A DNA stretch of 64,000 nt from Siderastrea radians. Its lineage: Eukaryota; Cnidaria; Anthozoa; Scleractinia; Rhizangiidae. Each line of letters opens with the position of its first letter. Within the stretch, counting starts at the first letter, position 1. Of this stretch, positions 48,301-57,397 are shown in pieces. Location of the stretch: contig OZ024890.1 in assembly GCA_964017195.1 (NCBI GenBank), positions 53,361,841 to 53,425,840 on the forward strand. The letters run 5' to 3'. The position numbers were made by a program, and so were the translations under genes. The notes beneath the pieces are model-generated. The model searched no databases. It saw only the letters and a program-made list of their open reading frames with translations, and was not told the DNA's origin.

Positions 48301-51300
48301 CAAAACAAATTCAATGGTTGATGCAACAAAAAGGCCTACCTGGTATGGCTTCCACGGTGGCACAATTATAGTTGTTCAGTTAAGTTTGAACATAGCCTAT
48401 ATGATATAACATTTTTCCTCTGTGCCATCTTGATTGATCAACAAAGCAAAGTTGGGGAAATATAGGGCTGGAATGTGTATGTACAGCCACCTGCTCTCCT
48501 CAAGAAAAATCGGGGAAGGGCATCTGTGATTTACCGTTGTTTATTCAAAGGCCACATGGTTTTCTCTGCAATTATTCACGAAAAATGGCCAGTTGTTTGG
48601 CTGTTACATGTACCTTTTTGCCATTACATCATGCACATACATGTAGCACATCTGCCTTTTTTTTTTTACTATTATTATTTGTGAAGTGAGAATTGAGTTT
48701 GATATGTGCTTACCCATCAAATGAGAGCTCAGAAAGCACACAAACAGTCAGTGACAGAGTCACTTGGCTATGTTTTGCCAATAATGCAGGGGGGGACGGG
48801 GGGGGTTAACCTTTTAAGCCCTGATATAAAAATGCATATTCTCCTTACTGTTCTCCATACATTTCTTATGGAACTAGTAAGGAGAATTTGTCTAAATATC
48901 AAGTCAACTTATCCTTGGTGATCACTTTCTTTATTCTCATCACTTAAATATTTGAACAAGGAGTGGTAATGTAAAGAGAAATTTCATTTTTGTAACTGTT
49001 AGGGCTTTAAGGGTTAAACCTCCTGCTTCCCATACCCTTTAATCCACCTCTGCACGTTTTTTGAGTGCAAAATTTTGCATAATTTGCCCTATATAAAATT
49101 TCTCCTGTTTCCTGCTACCTTGAGAATCCCGCTTCCTGTCCCCTCTTTTCCCACCTCCCATATACTCCTGCCTCCCTCCACAATAATTCCTCTTCAATTT
49201 CCTCTCTAGTTACATCATATCTTAGAATTCTCCAAAATAGTAATTTCACTGTATTTGGAATGGCACAGTGAAGGTTATGACCATTTTAACTTGTTTACTT
49301 AGTCTTCCTACTTACTTTGTCAACAAAGGCAGTGTTTTGTCTTCTTTATAACCTTCTTCTGACAGCAGTCTGTAAAGACACAACATTATGATGTTACTCT
49401 ACACCTTCCACAGGCATATCGAAAAAGCATCTCTAAACCTCTGCTTGGTTTTTTTGTGTGTTATCTCCAGTTCGCAAAACAATTTGCCCCCAAGAGGCCC
49501 ACAGATTTCTCACCAAGAAAATCAATGTGAGATTAGCCCTGAGAGAGACGGCTTTTGGAGACTGACATTTAAACAACTTCAGCTCACTCCTCCGCAGAGG
49601 CCTCCTACAGTCACGCCTTGACTGCATGCTTAGGAAAAAAAAACGCGTGGAGGCTGGCCATGGGTAGAGGGAAAAGTAAAGCATGCAGGGAACACTGGTG
49701 TTTACTAATAGGAGCCTCTGTGGAGGAGAGAGCAACTTCAGTGAAAAGACTCTTCAGTGTCAAGTAAAAGGTGAAACAGTAAAAGGTCAAGTAAAAGGTC
49801 AGATACACTTGTTAGCCTCTAGTTATTAAGAGAACTGTAATTTGTTGACAGCTATCAATATGTGAATTGTGATTTTTATTCCATCATAAACCCTAAAAGA
49901 AACTTTTAACAGGAAAAAGAAAAATTTAGTCAGAGAACTCCAAAACAAGAAACAAACAATGCAATTATCAGGATTCTTACTGTCGCATGGCCAAGTTAGC
50001 CAACTGTTCCATAAGTCCAAAGGTTTCTGTTATGTGCAGCAGCAGAGAAAAACAAAACTGAAACAAGACCCGACACAAACAAACATGTAAAGATCTAAAG
50101 TAATCGCTACCTCAGTTGACAAACAGAAAATAGGGAAGATAAGGGAGAGTTAAAAGGCTAGGCAAGGAAGGATGGAGGAATGGGTTTATGCATGCCAGAG
50201 CTGAGGCATGGGAAGGTTAGACTAAGCAGGAAGAGCAAGTTGGAGAAGGAGGGAAATTATGGCAAATGGAGGAAACGGGTAGATCAGTTAAAGGGGCATA
50301 GTCCCGCTGTTTTAGTTCACTTCAAAAATAAAAAAATATGTCCTTACATCAATGAACGCCCACAAATAATGGTCTAGTTTTGTTACCAAAGACTATATTA
50401 CTTCACTGAAACTATTTTCTGTCGTCTGTTGCTACTGATGGCACGGATGGAAATGGATTGCAATTTGAAAAAAATAGGCTAAACTTTTCAAATTCTTTCA
50501 GCGTGGTGACATTAAATCGATATTAAATGGTCATGGTTTGTTTTCTGTTAATGAAATTAAGTTAATATGTTCCTTTAAATGTTCAAACACAATGTTGGAC
50601 ATGGATAAAGTTAGCTACCGATAAATTTAGTACAGTTTTTACCAGAAATCTGCGAAATCCTCATGACCATGCCCCTTTAAGAGATGGTGAAAGTGGAGGG
50701 CAGAATTGAAATGGGTGAGGACAGGTCTGGGGATGGTGGTGGTAGATCAGATTAAGGGGAGAGGGAAGTCAGAAAATAAAAAGTTAGAAAAGAGGGGAGG
50801 GTAGGTCAGACAGGGAGTTGGAGAAAGAGGAGGGCAGGTCAGAAAAGGATAAAGAGTAGGGGAAGGTAGGTCACAGAAAGGGAGTGGAAAGTTCTTTAAA
50901 AACGGGGAAAGGGGGGTTTGGAAAAATTGGGAAGGGGAGGTCAAAGCTCAAGGAGATACTCCCACTGATGGGGAAGGCATCAACAAAGCCATAATTCGTG
51001 TAATAAAAGAGCATGGATCATTATCTCTTCGAACACATACACATACTAGGTAAAATGTCAAATGTGAACTGCCCCCCCCCCAAAAAAATCCTTCTCACCC
51101 TCCCATCACTTGCAGACCTGGGTACTCCCTGGGAGTCATGGAAGTGAGGAGGACTTGGGAAGACTTGGTTAGAGAAAAGGGGTGTAGATTAAAGAGGGGG
51201 GGGGGGGTCAGGAGCAAGTCAGAAAAGGGGAGGAGCAGAAATGGGATATGACCAGGTTAGAGAAATAGTTATGAGAAGGTAGGGCAGGTTGGAGAAGGGT

Positions 51301-54300
51301 GGGGGGGGGGGCAAATTGGGGAAAGGGTGTGGGGAGGAAAAGGCAGAAAAGGGGGGGCAGGTTACAGAAGGGGGGCAGGGTGGGTTAGAGAAACATCAGA
51401 ACACAGGGCAGGCCAGCAAGAGGGAAAGCTGGATGAAGCAGCAAGGTAGAGAGAGAAGGGGCTGGTGCTCATTCACCTTTAAATATTTTGTAAATTCCTT
51501 GTTCAAGTGACAAATTTCAAAGAACCTTTCAACATTCTAGGAGAAACTAACCTCTCCCTCTCGTGTTGTAACCTTGACTCCATCTGTGAACAGGACACTA
51601 CTGCTTCTTTCTAAAGACTAAACATTCAGTTCTCATGAGGTAATAGGACACATCAATTTTCCACAAGATATAAACAAAGTTTAATGTTTGCATGCTGTGT
51701 CAATTTTAAATACAGCTGTAACAGCTTGGTCACAGCTAACAATATTATAATATATGAACTTCTGACAATTAAAAGGGCTGGTGATTCTGCACAGAAAAGA
51801 TATTAATTTAAAGCAGCACTAAACAATGTGCTGTCTAACAGCTTTCAGTAGGAGTGTTAGTGAGAGCTAATTTTAACTCTTTCTAATAAGATTTGCAGCT
51901 CTTTTTAACACTATAATCTAATTATTATCAACTCTCTGATCACTCAATACATGTATATCAAATAAATAACACAATTTGGAAAGAAGGAGAGAATTGTTCA
52001 TACCACAACATCAAGCCATCTAATGACAAGCCGTGCTTCTTTTCCCATCAAGAATGAATAGAAGCACATGTAGTTAACTGATAAATAGAGCCAGCCTTGC
52101 CGAGGTACCTTTCCCTTCCAGTAACTGCAGGAGTAATCTAAAATAAAATACATATTCAATATATATATATATATATTTTTTTTAACTTCAAATTTCTTGT
52201 GTGGAACGGTTTTCAGAGAGTGCTCAACTTTTTAGGAGCAGTATTAAATTATTCAAAAAGGTTCCAGGCTTCAAAAGTATTTCATCGATTTAATGCGACA
52301 GGTCTGTTTCGTATAGTCAATGGATGACCACACTCTTCAGGCAATTTTATCGAATGACCGTTAATTTAAATGCTGGCGGTTAAATACAAGATATAAGACA
52401 TAAGATATACAAAATGTGGTTGCTAGGTGGCAGTTGTGAAGATTACGTTACTTTAAGGTTTTTGAGTACAAATCTGTTTCTATGGGGGCATGAACTCGCT
52501 AATTCGTTACGTTTGTTTAAGCTGCAAAGATCTTTTTTACAGATAATAATAAACTTTTCATGGATTCGCAATCACGAATGACATTCACGAATGACATTCG
52601 CGATGACATTCATCGCAATCACGCGATGGGTGCAACTGTAGAAAAAAGAATGAATGTCCCCTAGAAGGCCAATGCCTCCAAACCAATGTTGTCTACCAAG
52701 CAACGGTGACAAGCGAAGCTTCCACAGAATCGTACGTAGGACTAGCAACAAACGTTAAAGAAGGCTACAGAAACCACAACGCATCCTTTCGGCACAGCAA
52801 CAAAAGAAACGAAACTGAACTTTCAAAACACATTTGGACTCTAAAAGACACGAAAAAAGCCTTTCAAATTAAATGGAAAGTGCTAAAAAAATGTCAACCT
52901 TACAATAATATCAGCAAGAAATGTAACCTTTGTCTCCATGAAAAGTTTATTATTATCTGTAAAAAAGATCTTTGCAGCTTAAACAAACGTAACGAATTAG
53001 CGAGTTCATGCCCCCATAGAAACAGATTTGTACTCAAAAACCTTAAAGTAACGTAATCTTCACAACTGCCACCTAGCAACCACATTTTGTATATCTTATG
53101 TCTTATATCTTGTATTTAACCGCCAGCATTTAAATTAACGGTCATTCGATAAAATTGCCTGAAGAGTGTGGTCATCCATTGACTATACGAAACAGACCTG
53201 TCGCATTAAACCGATGAAATACTTTTGAAGCCTGGAACCTTTTTGAATAATTTTATATATATTTTTATATATTTTCCTAATAATTTATTGTTAATACACA
53301 ATTCAATATTTTTTAAATTTTACTCTTGATTTAATATTTTCAAGGACATTCCCAGCTCTTTCCAAGGACTCGCACAGATTTTCCAGGGTTCCAAATTAGC
53401 CACATTAGCCCAATAATGATGTAAAATTTGTTTGCAGATATTTCTGTCAATAATCCCACCCACACACAAAAAAAACTGGACTGCCTAACTTATCCCATTG
53501 TGTTAGTCACCTGTGTGGAAGTACACTACAGGACTTCCCAGGATATGTAACATAATTTAATCATCAAATTTTCTAAACTTTCCTGTCCTTGGAAATAACA
53601 GGACAAAAAAAAATTAATGTCCACGTCCTTCCAGGATTTCCAGGAAAGGCACAAACCATTATTAACAGTAGAAGAGACCAAACCGTGATAAAACATGTTA
53701 AAAAGGAATTATTGAGAAAACGCATTATTTACAAATTGGTGCATGACTAATAAAACTCAATAAAAACATGAGCTGAACTTTTAGTCTTCTAGTCAGTATT
53801 CAAAACAACTGACAAAAGGAAAGAATGTTAATCAGTCTAAAAAATAATGGTTACAAACTGGGACTCTTAACGTTTTATATGTCTATTTACTGAAAAAATA
53901 ATGCTCAGAAAAGTTTGCAGCTGAGTAAAGGAATGATAAATGTGCGCATTATATTGCCACATAGTCCCTACAGTATGCATAACAAAAAGGAGACTAACAT
54001 ACAGTTGACAAGTTTTTCATCAGCTGGGATGTTAAAGATTCTGTGAAATCTTATTGCTGCTGATTTAAACCTGTTGGTTTCTGTTTCTGTGGCAACATCT
54101 TGATCAGCTGCAATATTGGCCACCAGACTCTCAATCTTGGCTTTCACAAACTCTCTGATGTCTTCCTCACTCTCAATGGTCTCTGCAACACACATATTAA
54201 ATAACAAAAATTTGTCAGAAATTACCCAGGCATGCAATCGTGCCTGTTGTCTGAAATGCCGATCCCACCTGAATGTGAGTACCTTTAAAGGAAACTCCCC

Positions 54301-56039
54301 ACTAAGGACACTAATGTTCAGGGATCCATTTTAGCAGGTGTCACATCATCCAAGATGACTATAAAATCCTGAACAATAACAAAGTAACTCAAAAATTTGT
54401 CCGGTGAGCGAGTAAGTTTTGAGAAGCAAGTTTTACCAAATTTTCATTTGAGGTACCTGCGTTTTAACCATTCAGCAACCATTTGGTATATTACATTGTA
54501 AATTAGCTAACTATTTTATTTGGCATTACTTTGTATTACTAAGCTTTTTTGATTCATTCACTGGACAACATTTTGTGTGATGGTGTTTATCGTATGCTTA
54601 AATGGGGGGGGGGGGGGGAGGGGGGATTGGAAGTGTTGGCTTTCTTATGTTCTCAACCAATAGTGTTAATTCTTTTCTTTGATCTTCCTTCACTTCGTTC
54701 ATGTCACTGTTTCAATGCCTTGTGGACAGTCCGCATCTCTAATAACAGGTCCTTGTGCGTGAGGTTGATTAACCATTCACAACTCAATGAATGTACTCAG
54801 AAGCCCAGTTCACATTCAACTGCGTTCTTGGATTTATTTCTCAATAAGATAATCGAAAGTATGGCAATTACAGCATACCTGCCAACCTTAGAAAATCATA
54901 AATAGGGACCACCTTCCCTCCCCCCCCCCCCCTTACCCAAGTCCTGGGTTAGTGCTCTGCCCCCAGCACTGAGCAGGGTCAAGCATGCTCCAGGGTTTTG
55001 CATTAATTTTTAAAAATATTGCCTGTACTGTACTGTTTTAGCATTAGAATTCTCAGGTGTACATGTTGTTTAATGGTCTCAAGCACTACATGTATTGCAC
55101 AAGACCAATCTTATATGTTACAGGTTATTTGAGGTGGACCTCACTCACCTATGTATCAGGGTCACAACAGTTGGATCTGTTAGTGTTTCACTTACCCAAT
55201 GTTTCTAACAAATATTTTGCCAGCCAGTTCCAGTCAGTTTCTATGTCCTTAAATGATGCTGCATTTGCAATCACTAATTAAAAGAATTCAATTGGAAAAC
55301 ACAGTCATGTGGTGTACCTAATTTACAACAAAAGAATCATTTTGTGAATAAACTCATTACACTATAATTTTCCCAATTAACCAGTATGGGAGGAAAGGGG
55401 TTTTCTGATAACCAGTGGTACAACTTTCACACAATTAAAAGTTCTCCCAGTTCCCTCTTGTGGCTCAGCTGTTTGTTTACATGATGCCTCTCCAGAATCT
55501 CACAGCACTAGTACAAGTCATACCATTATGAATTTACCCTGGTGCCTGTACCAGATCAACCTTCTGGGTACAAAATCAATAAATACACATGTATGCAAAT
55601 ACACAAGTAAATATGGGATGACCGTTCCTCCGTATTCCTCTTAGTTTTGACCATTTTGTTTTAGAAAAAAAACTCATCCCACAATCACTTTATGTATGCA
55701 CAGTTAATAAAGTTCTTGTCTTATACTGATGTTCACATGAGGCCGTATGCATTTTGTCAGGGCTGTGTGGCCTTTTCTAGGCTCATTAACACTCAAATGT
55801 GCACAGCCTTCAGACATTAAGCAACATAAGGCCATTTAGTTCACAAACTTATACTAACTGTATGAGCCAATATATGTGTGATATTTGGTGCATAGGCTTG
55901 TTCAAATTCTGTTATGTTAGAATAAAACATTTTTATATTATCTATCAAAGACACCAAATCTGAAATTATTTCTACTGAAGGCTATGTTAATTTGATGGTA
56001 GAAATAGCTGCATTTGATTTGTTGGTTGTTGTTAGGGTA

Positions 56040-56078
<39 letters not shown>

Positions 56079-57397
56079 TAAAATTTATATAGCGCCTATC
56101 CAGTCCTGCTCTAGGTGCTTCACAAAAGGTTATGAATGAATTAAAAAGCTAAATTACTGTCTAAACAAAAATTAACCCGACTAAGAATGATATGCTTTTT
56201 TAAAAAGATAGGTCTTAAGTTTAGATTTAAAAGTACTCAAATTGTGACATGAATGGATGTTATCAGGTCAGCTGTTCCAAAGGTCAGGAGCAGAAACAGC
56301 CAAGGCTCTAGACCCGTAGGACTTCAGATCAAAGTTAACAGGATTCAGGTGTAATGTGGAAGATGACCTGATAGTTCTAGATGGCGAGTAGCGGTTTACC
56401 AAATCTTGAATGTAGATGGGGGATTGTTGGTATAGAGCCTGAAGGTGAGCAATAGAATCTTGAATTTAATGCACTCAGAAACAGGAAGACAGTGGAGATC
56501 GGACTGAATTGGGGTGATGCGATCATAATTCCTTTTGGGCCCTAGTTATACCACTTTGAGTTCAATGTACATGTTTGAACAAACGTACATGTACGATTAT
56601 CATTTACCATTTTTTCCCCTAGCAGAATTAAGCAGAATCAGTAAATTTAATAGCAGGCTGAACTGATAGGCAGAATAGCCTTTTATCTGGCAGAATGTGA
56701 ATGATAACAAGGCCAATTCTAGCTAATGAATTGGGTTCAAGACATCTTGGAAATTTTTCATAGATCCCTTGCTTAACCCCCTTCTCCATAACTACAACTC
56801 ATACACTACAACTCATACTATTACCTATAATCAGAATGACACTGTATAAAAATTGACCACAGTTTCAGCTTGTTTTAGTTAACTTGTTTGAAATATTGAA
56901 TTTATAAATAATTTCCAACATTAAACAGGTACCTACCATAGCTTATATCAGAACTAGGCAGTTGTAAAAGTATACGAAATGGTGCAGGCTAAACAGGAAA
57001 CAAATAAACCATGAGATCACAATTATTTATACAAGTTCAAAGTGTAAAATATCTGAATAAACAAATATGGAGCCGGCAACACGCACGCAATTGACCATTA
57101 AATCATTATTTATGTGATCGCTCCTACCTTACTGTCCAAAACATTATCTAACGTTCCGATTAAAAGAGAAGTCAATCCACCACCACCGTGACCTTTTCTT
57201 CGCTGAAGCACAAAGTATGGATTCGCCCGTTCCGTCACCCTAAACACAAGAAAGAGCACCAATCGCATGATCTGTACACGTTCGTCCTTTAAATTATGCT
57301 GTAATTTTTCAAAATGGTTAAAATATTGATTGACCATTGAATCGTATAATTACCAAAGAGCATTGGCAAGGAGAACTTCTTCTGGTTTTATCCACAT
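27536..57397 (-). CDS. TBC1D9: TBC1D9/TBC1D8-type Rab GTPase-activating protein, 26 coding exons
   Basis: Coding exons in transcript order: 57397-57354, 57239-57128, 56988-56937, 55273-55196, 54182-54003, 52137-52004, 51617-51552, 50057-49981, 49369-49316, 48283-48206, 47615-47483, 46051-45941, 45103-45018, 44135-43968, 43230-43122, 42165-42071, 40876-40782, 40346-40200, 39498-39387, 38955-38895, 38393-38208, 37499-37383, 36773-36672, 30515-30339, 30046-29636, 28531-27536. All junctions are GT-AG, phases match, and the total is 3,981 nt (1,326 residues). The start [15 protein letters not shown] followed by [18 protein letters not shown] is the characteristic family N-terminus. Two GRAM domains (about residues 145-215 and 292-365), a TBC domain (about 465-665) and an EF-hand (861-872) follow in family order. 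Family members act as GTPase-activating proteins for Rab GTPases on internal membranes. Whether this is the single ancestor-like copy of vertebrate TBC1D9, TBC1D9B and TBC1D8 needs a tree. Confidence 0.95.
28766..28847. mobile_element. Degenerate relative of the 96-bp MITE at 58365-58460
   Basis: It starts gtctcctacgcagccgttct and ends 'gaaaggttgcgtaggcaaac', with 'cgtcacgcaacgctcc' in the middle, as in the intact copy. The TIRs are eroded. It lies in the last intron of the TBC gene. Confidence 0.6.
29636..30046 (-). CDS. TBC1D9: EF-hand and SRDQ-repeat exon of the TBC1D9-type gene
   Basis: The exon opens with [15 protein letters not shown]. Its EF-hand loop has Asp at positions 1, 3 and 5, Gly at 6, Ile at 8 and Glu at 12 (residues 861-872), a canonical calcium-binding loop. 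A partial preceding EF-like segment comes from exon 30515-30339 ([14 protein letters not shown]). After [13 protein letters not shown] the protein becomes acidic and Ser-rich and then carries four short repeats of the form S-x-D-Q-x-Q / SRDQ (about 29757-29830). Confidence 0.9.
31168..31290 (+). repeat. About 125-bp dispersed repeat (second copy at 34478-34604)
   Basis: From 'aaccgacgaagtcg' to 'cgggatgggatgacgt' it is nearly identical to 34478-34604, including ctggtttggtcggtcaaaat. Both copies lie in the 6.15-kb intron 23 of the TBC gene. There is no shared coding frame or obvious RNA fold. Confidence 0.8.
32205..33099 (-). pseudogene. Degraded zinc-knuckle / tyrosine-recombinase-like retroelement remnant
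   Basis: Minus-strand order: an acceptor at 33100 (cctgttttag) opens a segment with a CCHC zinc knuckle ([14 protein letters not shown]). Tandemly duplicated sequence follows (32508-32905), whose first copy in transcript order has a stop after KYWP. After the acceptor ctcgttgcag near 32426 comes [14 protein letters not shown], then [20 protein letters not shown], which resembles the SAM-like N-terminal domain of tyrosine recombinases. This combination suggests a DIRS-like or other tyrosine-recombinase element or a domesticated relative. The catalytic C-terminal domain was not found, and stops break the reading. It lies in sense orientation inside intron 23 of the TBC gene, so aberrant exonisation is possible. 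Confidence 0.45.
32508..32905. repeat. Two tandem copies, about 197 bp each
   Basis: gggccatgatggcaagcgcc starts both units (about 32509 and 32709). The units match with only a handful of changes through 'aattcttgctat(a/g)aaaacgaaacaagact'. The unit includes a minus-strand acceptor-like tract (ccttcttttttctttag), so an exon-sized block was duplicated. Confidence 0.9.
33361..33830 (+). repeat. Tandem duplication, period about 270 bp
   Basis: The block with 'gcatgttcagttgtggacaa' and agcgataagacagatgagct occurs at 33361-33570 and again at 33631-33830 with modest divergence. The spacer (33571-33630) resembles 31990-32055. Confidence 0.85.
33940..35060 (+). repeat. Tandem duplication, period about 660 bp, carrying the 125-bp repeat
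   Basis: The segment 'ttggcttaaggagcccttga' to 'cttgctgttactacagatgc' (about 33957-34385) is repeated at 34611-35005, and its follower 'ttctgcacgcattacgggcc' (34452) at 35057. The dispersed repeat at 34478-34604 sits exactly between the two units. Confidence 0.85.
36066..36534. mobile_element. MITE-like element with 'cccggttataagccc' termini
   Basis: The left terminus is aatcccggttataagccc and the right terminus is its reverse complement (gggcttataaccgggatt). Internal degenerate copies of 'attataagcccccccgg' occur near each end, including a long C run near 36450. The short frame over 35718-36155 crosses this element and is not a gene. Confidence 0.7.
36880..37335. mobile_element. MITE related to 41079-41360, split by a nested MITE at 36906-37088
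   Basis: The outer ends (caattgagtatcgaaag at left, gatactcaattgaaaaccgc at right) are inverted and match the termini of 41079-41360, and the internal 'gtttgctttggttttgc' matches too. At the point where the intact copy reads 'cgaaagtaat', a 183-bp segment starts cagtggaaccccgat and ends 'cgtgctccactg'. This is a second element inserted at a TA-like site. A relative of the nested element lies near 30750-30830. Confidence 0.7.
37383..44135 (-). CDS. TBC1D9: TBC catalytic domain exons of the TBC1D9-type gene
   Basis: Exons 44135-43968 through 37499-37383. The lead-in [13 protein letters not shown] precedes GVCMYRT and [20 protein letters not shown]. The arginine finger motif IxxDxxR is intact (IERDLHR, residues 520-526), as is the glutamine finger YxQ (GYCQAMN, residues 558-564). 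[33 protein letters not shown] and the DCFFYDGAK segment complete the fold. Both catalytic fingers are therefore present and GAP activity is expected. In exon 38393-38208 a second frame resembles 'RLIKES', but the strong donor actggg|gtatgt and the phase of the next exon support the frame used. Confidence 0.92.
40023..40110 (+). repeat. Dispersed repeat (copy at 43725-43810)
   Basis: 'agtctctagttttggcgatggcgat' to 'tttcgaggagacgcgacgc' matches 43725-43810, including 'acacacacgcg' and the 'gcgaaatttcgaggaga' segment, a short palindrome. Both lie in introns of the TBC gene. The function is unknown. Confidence 0.75.
40405..40498. mobile_element. Small hairpin MITE
   Basis: ccctcccaagcagtcgtttt and the reverse complement of aaaacgactgcgtggtaggc form the ends. 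An inner hairpin (gtcgtattag / ctaat-like, 'aatacgac') fills the centre. It lies in intron 17 of the TBC gene. Confidence 0.6.
41079..41360. mobile_element. 282-bp MITE with TA target duplication (Tc1/mariner-type)
   Basis: The TIR gagcggttttcaaatgagtg continues to 'tcg' and is matched inverted by cgacactcaattgaaaactgctc. TA flanks both sides (41077-41078 and 41361-41362). The interior is a rough palindrome with several 'accaatcag' motifs in both orientations. Confidence 0.8.
42300..42480 (+). mobile_element. Retroelement terminal fragment with a ribozyme-like motif
   Basis: The run ctctgacgaagggctaacgc followed by 'tcaaaacgtcagc' resembles a motif common in cnidarian Penelope-like terminal regions: a CUGANGA box, a GGGC/GCUC stem, then a GAAA box, here mutated to AAAA. 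The tail 'ttcggtggccaatttacc...ttgataaa' recurs at 59473-59512 without the motif. Because of the extra A before the stem and the changed GAAA, I do not claim an active ribozyme. Confidence 0.4.
44374..44566. mobile_element. About 190-bp MITE
   Basis: ttagtataaatctactag at the left and ctagtagatttgtactaa at the right are inverted copies. Inside is a perfect-looking hairpin, ctactcactatcta / tagatagtgagtag. It directly abuts the next MITE at 44571. Confidence 0.65.
44571..44921. mobile_element. 351-bp MITE with TA target duplication
   Basis: The left end gggagcttaagcaaccacga continues 'cggc'. The right end is the inverted copy (gccgtcgtgtttgcttttaa then gttccc). TA flanks both ends (44569-44570 and 44922-44923). 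It has no transposase, and small frames inside it are incidental. Confidence 0.75.
45165..45640. repeat. Large near-perfect foldback with about 210-bp arms
   Basis: The sequence reads outward from a centre near 45400. 'taagtaaatggacctaaaat' at about 45436 complements 'ttttaggtccatttacctta' at about 45355. Further out 'caacaccatgtaatgtttca', 'ttcgcttcgaaatcccatac' and 'ttatgcttgggcttcct' all have inverted partners. Only a few mismatches are seen over about 210 bp per arm. It lies in intron 12 of the TBC gene, so the pre-mRNA could form a long hairpin. Confidence 0.9.
45941..47615 (-). CDS. TBC1D9: GRAM domain 2 exons of the TBC1D9-type gene
   Basis: Exon 47615-47483 encodes [20 protein letters not shown] and NYLCFTSK. 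Exon 46051-45941 encodes [18 protein letters not shown] and AVHITTKSK. Together they form the second GRAM fold. The preceding exon (48283-48206) gives the conserved linker [16 protein letters not shown], and the next (45103-45018) gives [20 protein letters not shown]. Human paralogues show the same order. Confidence 0.9.
50292..50676. mobile_element. 385-bp MITE with TTAA target duplication
   Basis: TTAA at 50288-50291 and 50677-50680 flank the termini aggggcatagtc and gaccatgcccct (inverted). TTAA duplications occur in piggyBac and Kolobok elements; the family choice is open. It lies in intron 7 of the TBC gene. Confidence 0.75.
50690..51440 (+). repeat. Purine-rich minisatellite-like array
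   Basis: Imperfect units of about 30-45 bp with 'gggcaggtcagaaaagg', 'ggaggtcagaaa' and 'gtaggtcacagaaagg' cores run for about 750 bp, with G runs of 8-11 near 51190 and 51300. The + strand is nearly all purine, so the transcribed strand of the TBC gene (RNA sense, minus) is C/U-rich. Triplex or G-quadruplex formation is possible. Confidence 0.75.
52004..54182 (-). CDS. TBC1D9: GRAM domain 1 exons of the TBC1D9-type gene
   Basis: Exons 54182-54003 and 52137-52004. The first carries the helical lead-in ([19 protein letters not shown]) and [15 protein letters not shown]. The second gives [20 protein letters not shown] and [16 protein letters not shown], the typical GRAM beta-strand pattern that binds phosphoinositides or related lipids in this superfamily. 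The intron between them (52138-54002) holds the Penelope-like element in the opposite orientation. The end of the second exon is certain to about one base. Confidence 0.9.
52306..52340 (-). ncRNA. Hammerhead ribozyme motif (inverted copy) of the Penelope-like element
   Basis: The minus strand reads CTGAAGA, a 9-bp stem II with 5-nt loop, then GAAAC. It is the inverted partner of the motif at 53159-53193. Both core boxes are intact. Confidence 0.7.
52622..53056 (+). pseudogene. GIY-YIG endonuclease end of a Penelope-like polymerase, 5'-truncated
   Basis: In one open frame: a Cys-rich lead-in ([20 protein letters not shown] then YQATV), the GIY-YIG-like strand ESYVGLATN, then [35 protein letters not shown], the CxxC-type [29 protein letters not shown] and a stop. 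These blocks are in the order of the endonuclease domain of Penelope-like elements. The canonical Ile of YIG is Val, and Lys/Phe-type residues at some positions differ. The reverse transcriptase part is missing, so it cannot mobilise itself. Confidence 0.85.
53159..53193 (+). ncRNA. Hammerhead ribozyme motif (type I-like) of the Penelope-like element
   Basis: CTGAAGA (53159-53165) is followed by stem II gtgtggtca/tgactatac, nine pairs including G-U, around loop tccat, then GAAAC (53189-53193). Downstream 'ag ac ctg tc' can form a 3-bp stem III (cag/ctg) and supplies the GUC cleavage triplet, after which 'gca' can pair with 'ttgc' in front of the core as stem I. Very short stem III hammerheads are reported in Penelope-like elements. 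Activity is inferred. Confidence 0.75.
56041..56530 (-). mobile_element. 5'-truncated CR1/L2/jockey-type LINE tail with (taa)n end
   Basis: On the minus strand, broken frames translate to pieces like [20 protein letters not shown] then ILLLTF, then [15 protein letters not shown] and [14 protein letters not shown] pieces. These resemble the C-terminal region that follows the reverse transcriptase in many cnidarian non-LTR elements. The element ends 'aggcgctatataaatttt' and a (tta)n microsatellite (56042-56079 on the plus strand). Stops and frameshifts make it dead. It lies in intron 3 of the TBC gene. Confidence 0.75.

Larger units (their letters stand above)
52246..53254 (+). mobile_element. 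Penelope-like element fragment flanked by inverted copies of its 3' end
   Basis: The left arm 52246-52564 is the inverted copy of the right arm 52935-53254 (about 320 bp, very few changes). Between and overlapping the right arm is the C-terminal GIY-YIG part of a Penelope-like polymerase (52622-53056, plus strand). Hammerhead ribozyme motifs occur in both arms in opposite orientation. A 5'-truncated Penelope-like element with an inverted terminal fragment in front is a known product of their unusual retrotransposition. It lies antisense in intron 5 of the TBC gene. Confidence 0.85.

Noticed and set aside
52900..53085. Minus-strand frame in the Penelope region, also found near 52430
   Set aside because: It is the antisense of the element's 3' end, repeated because the arms are inverted copies.
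56042..56079. CRISPR-like regular repetition
   Set aside because: It is a plain (taa)n microsatellite forming the tail of a LINE; likewise (ttta)n at 58197-58256.
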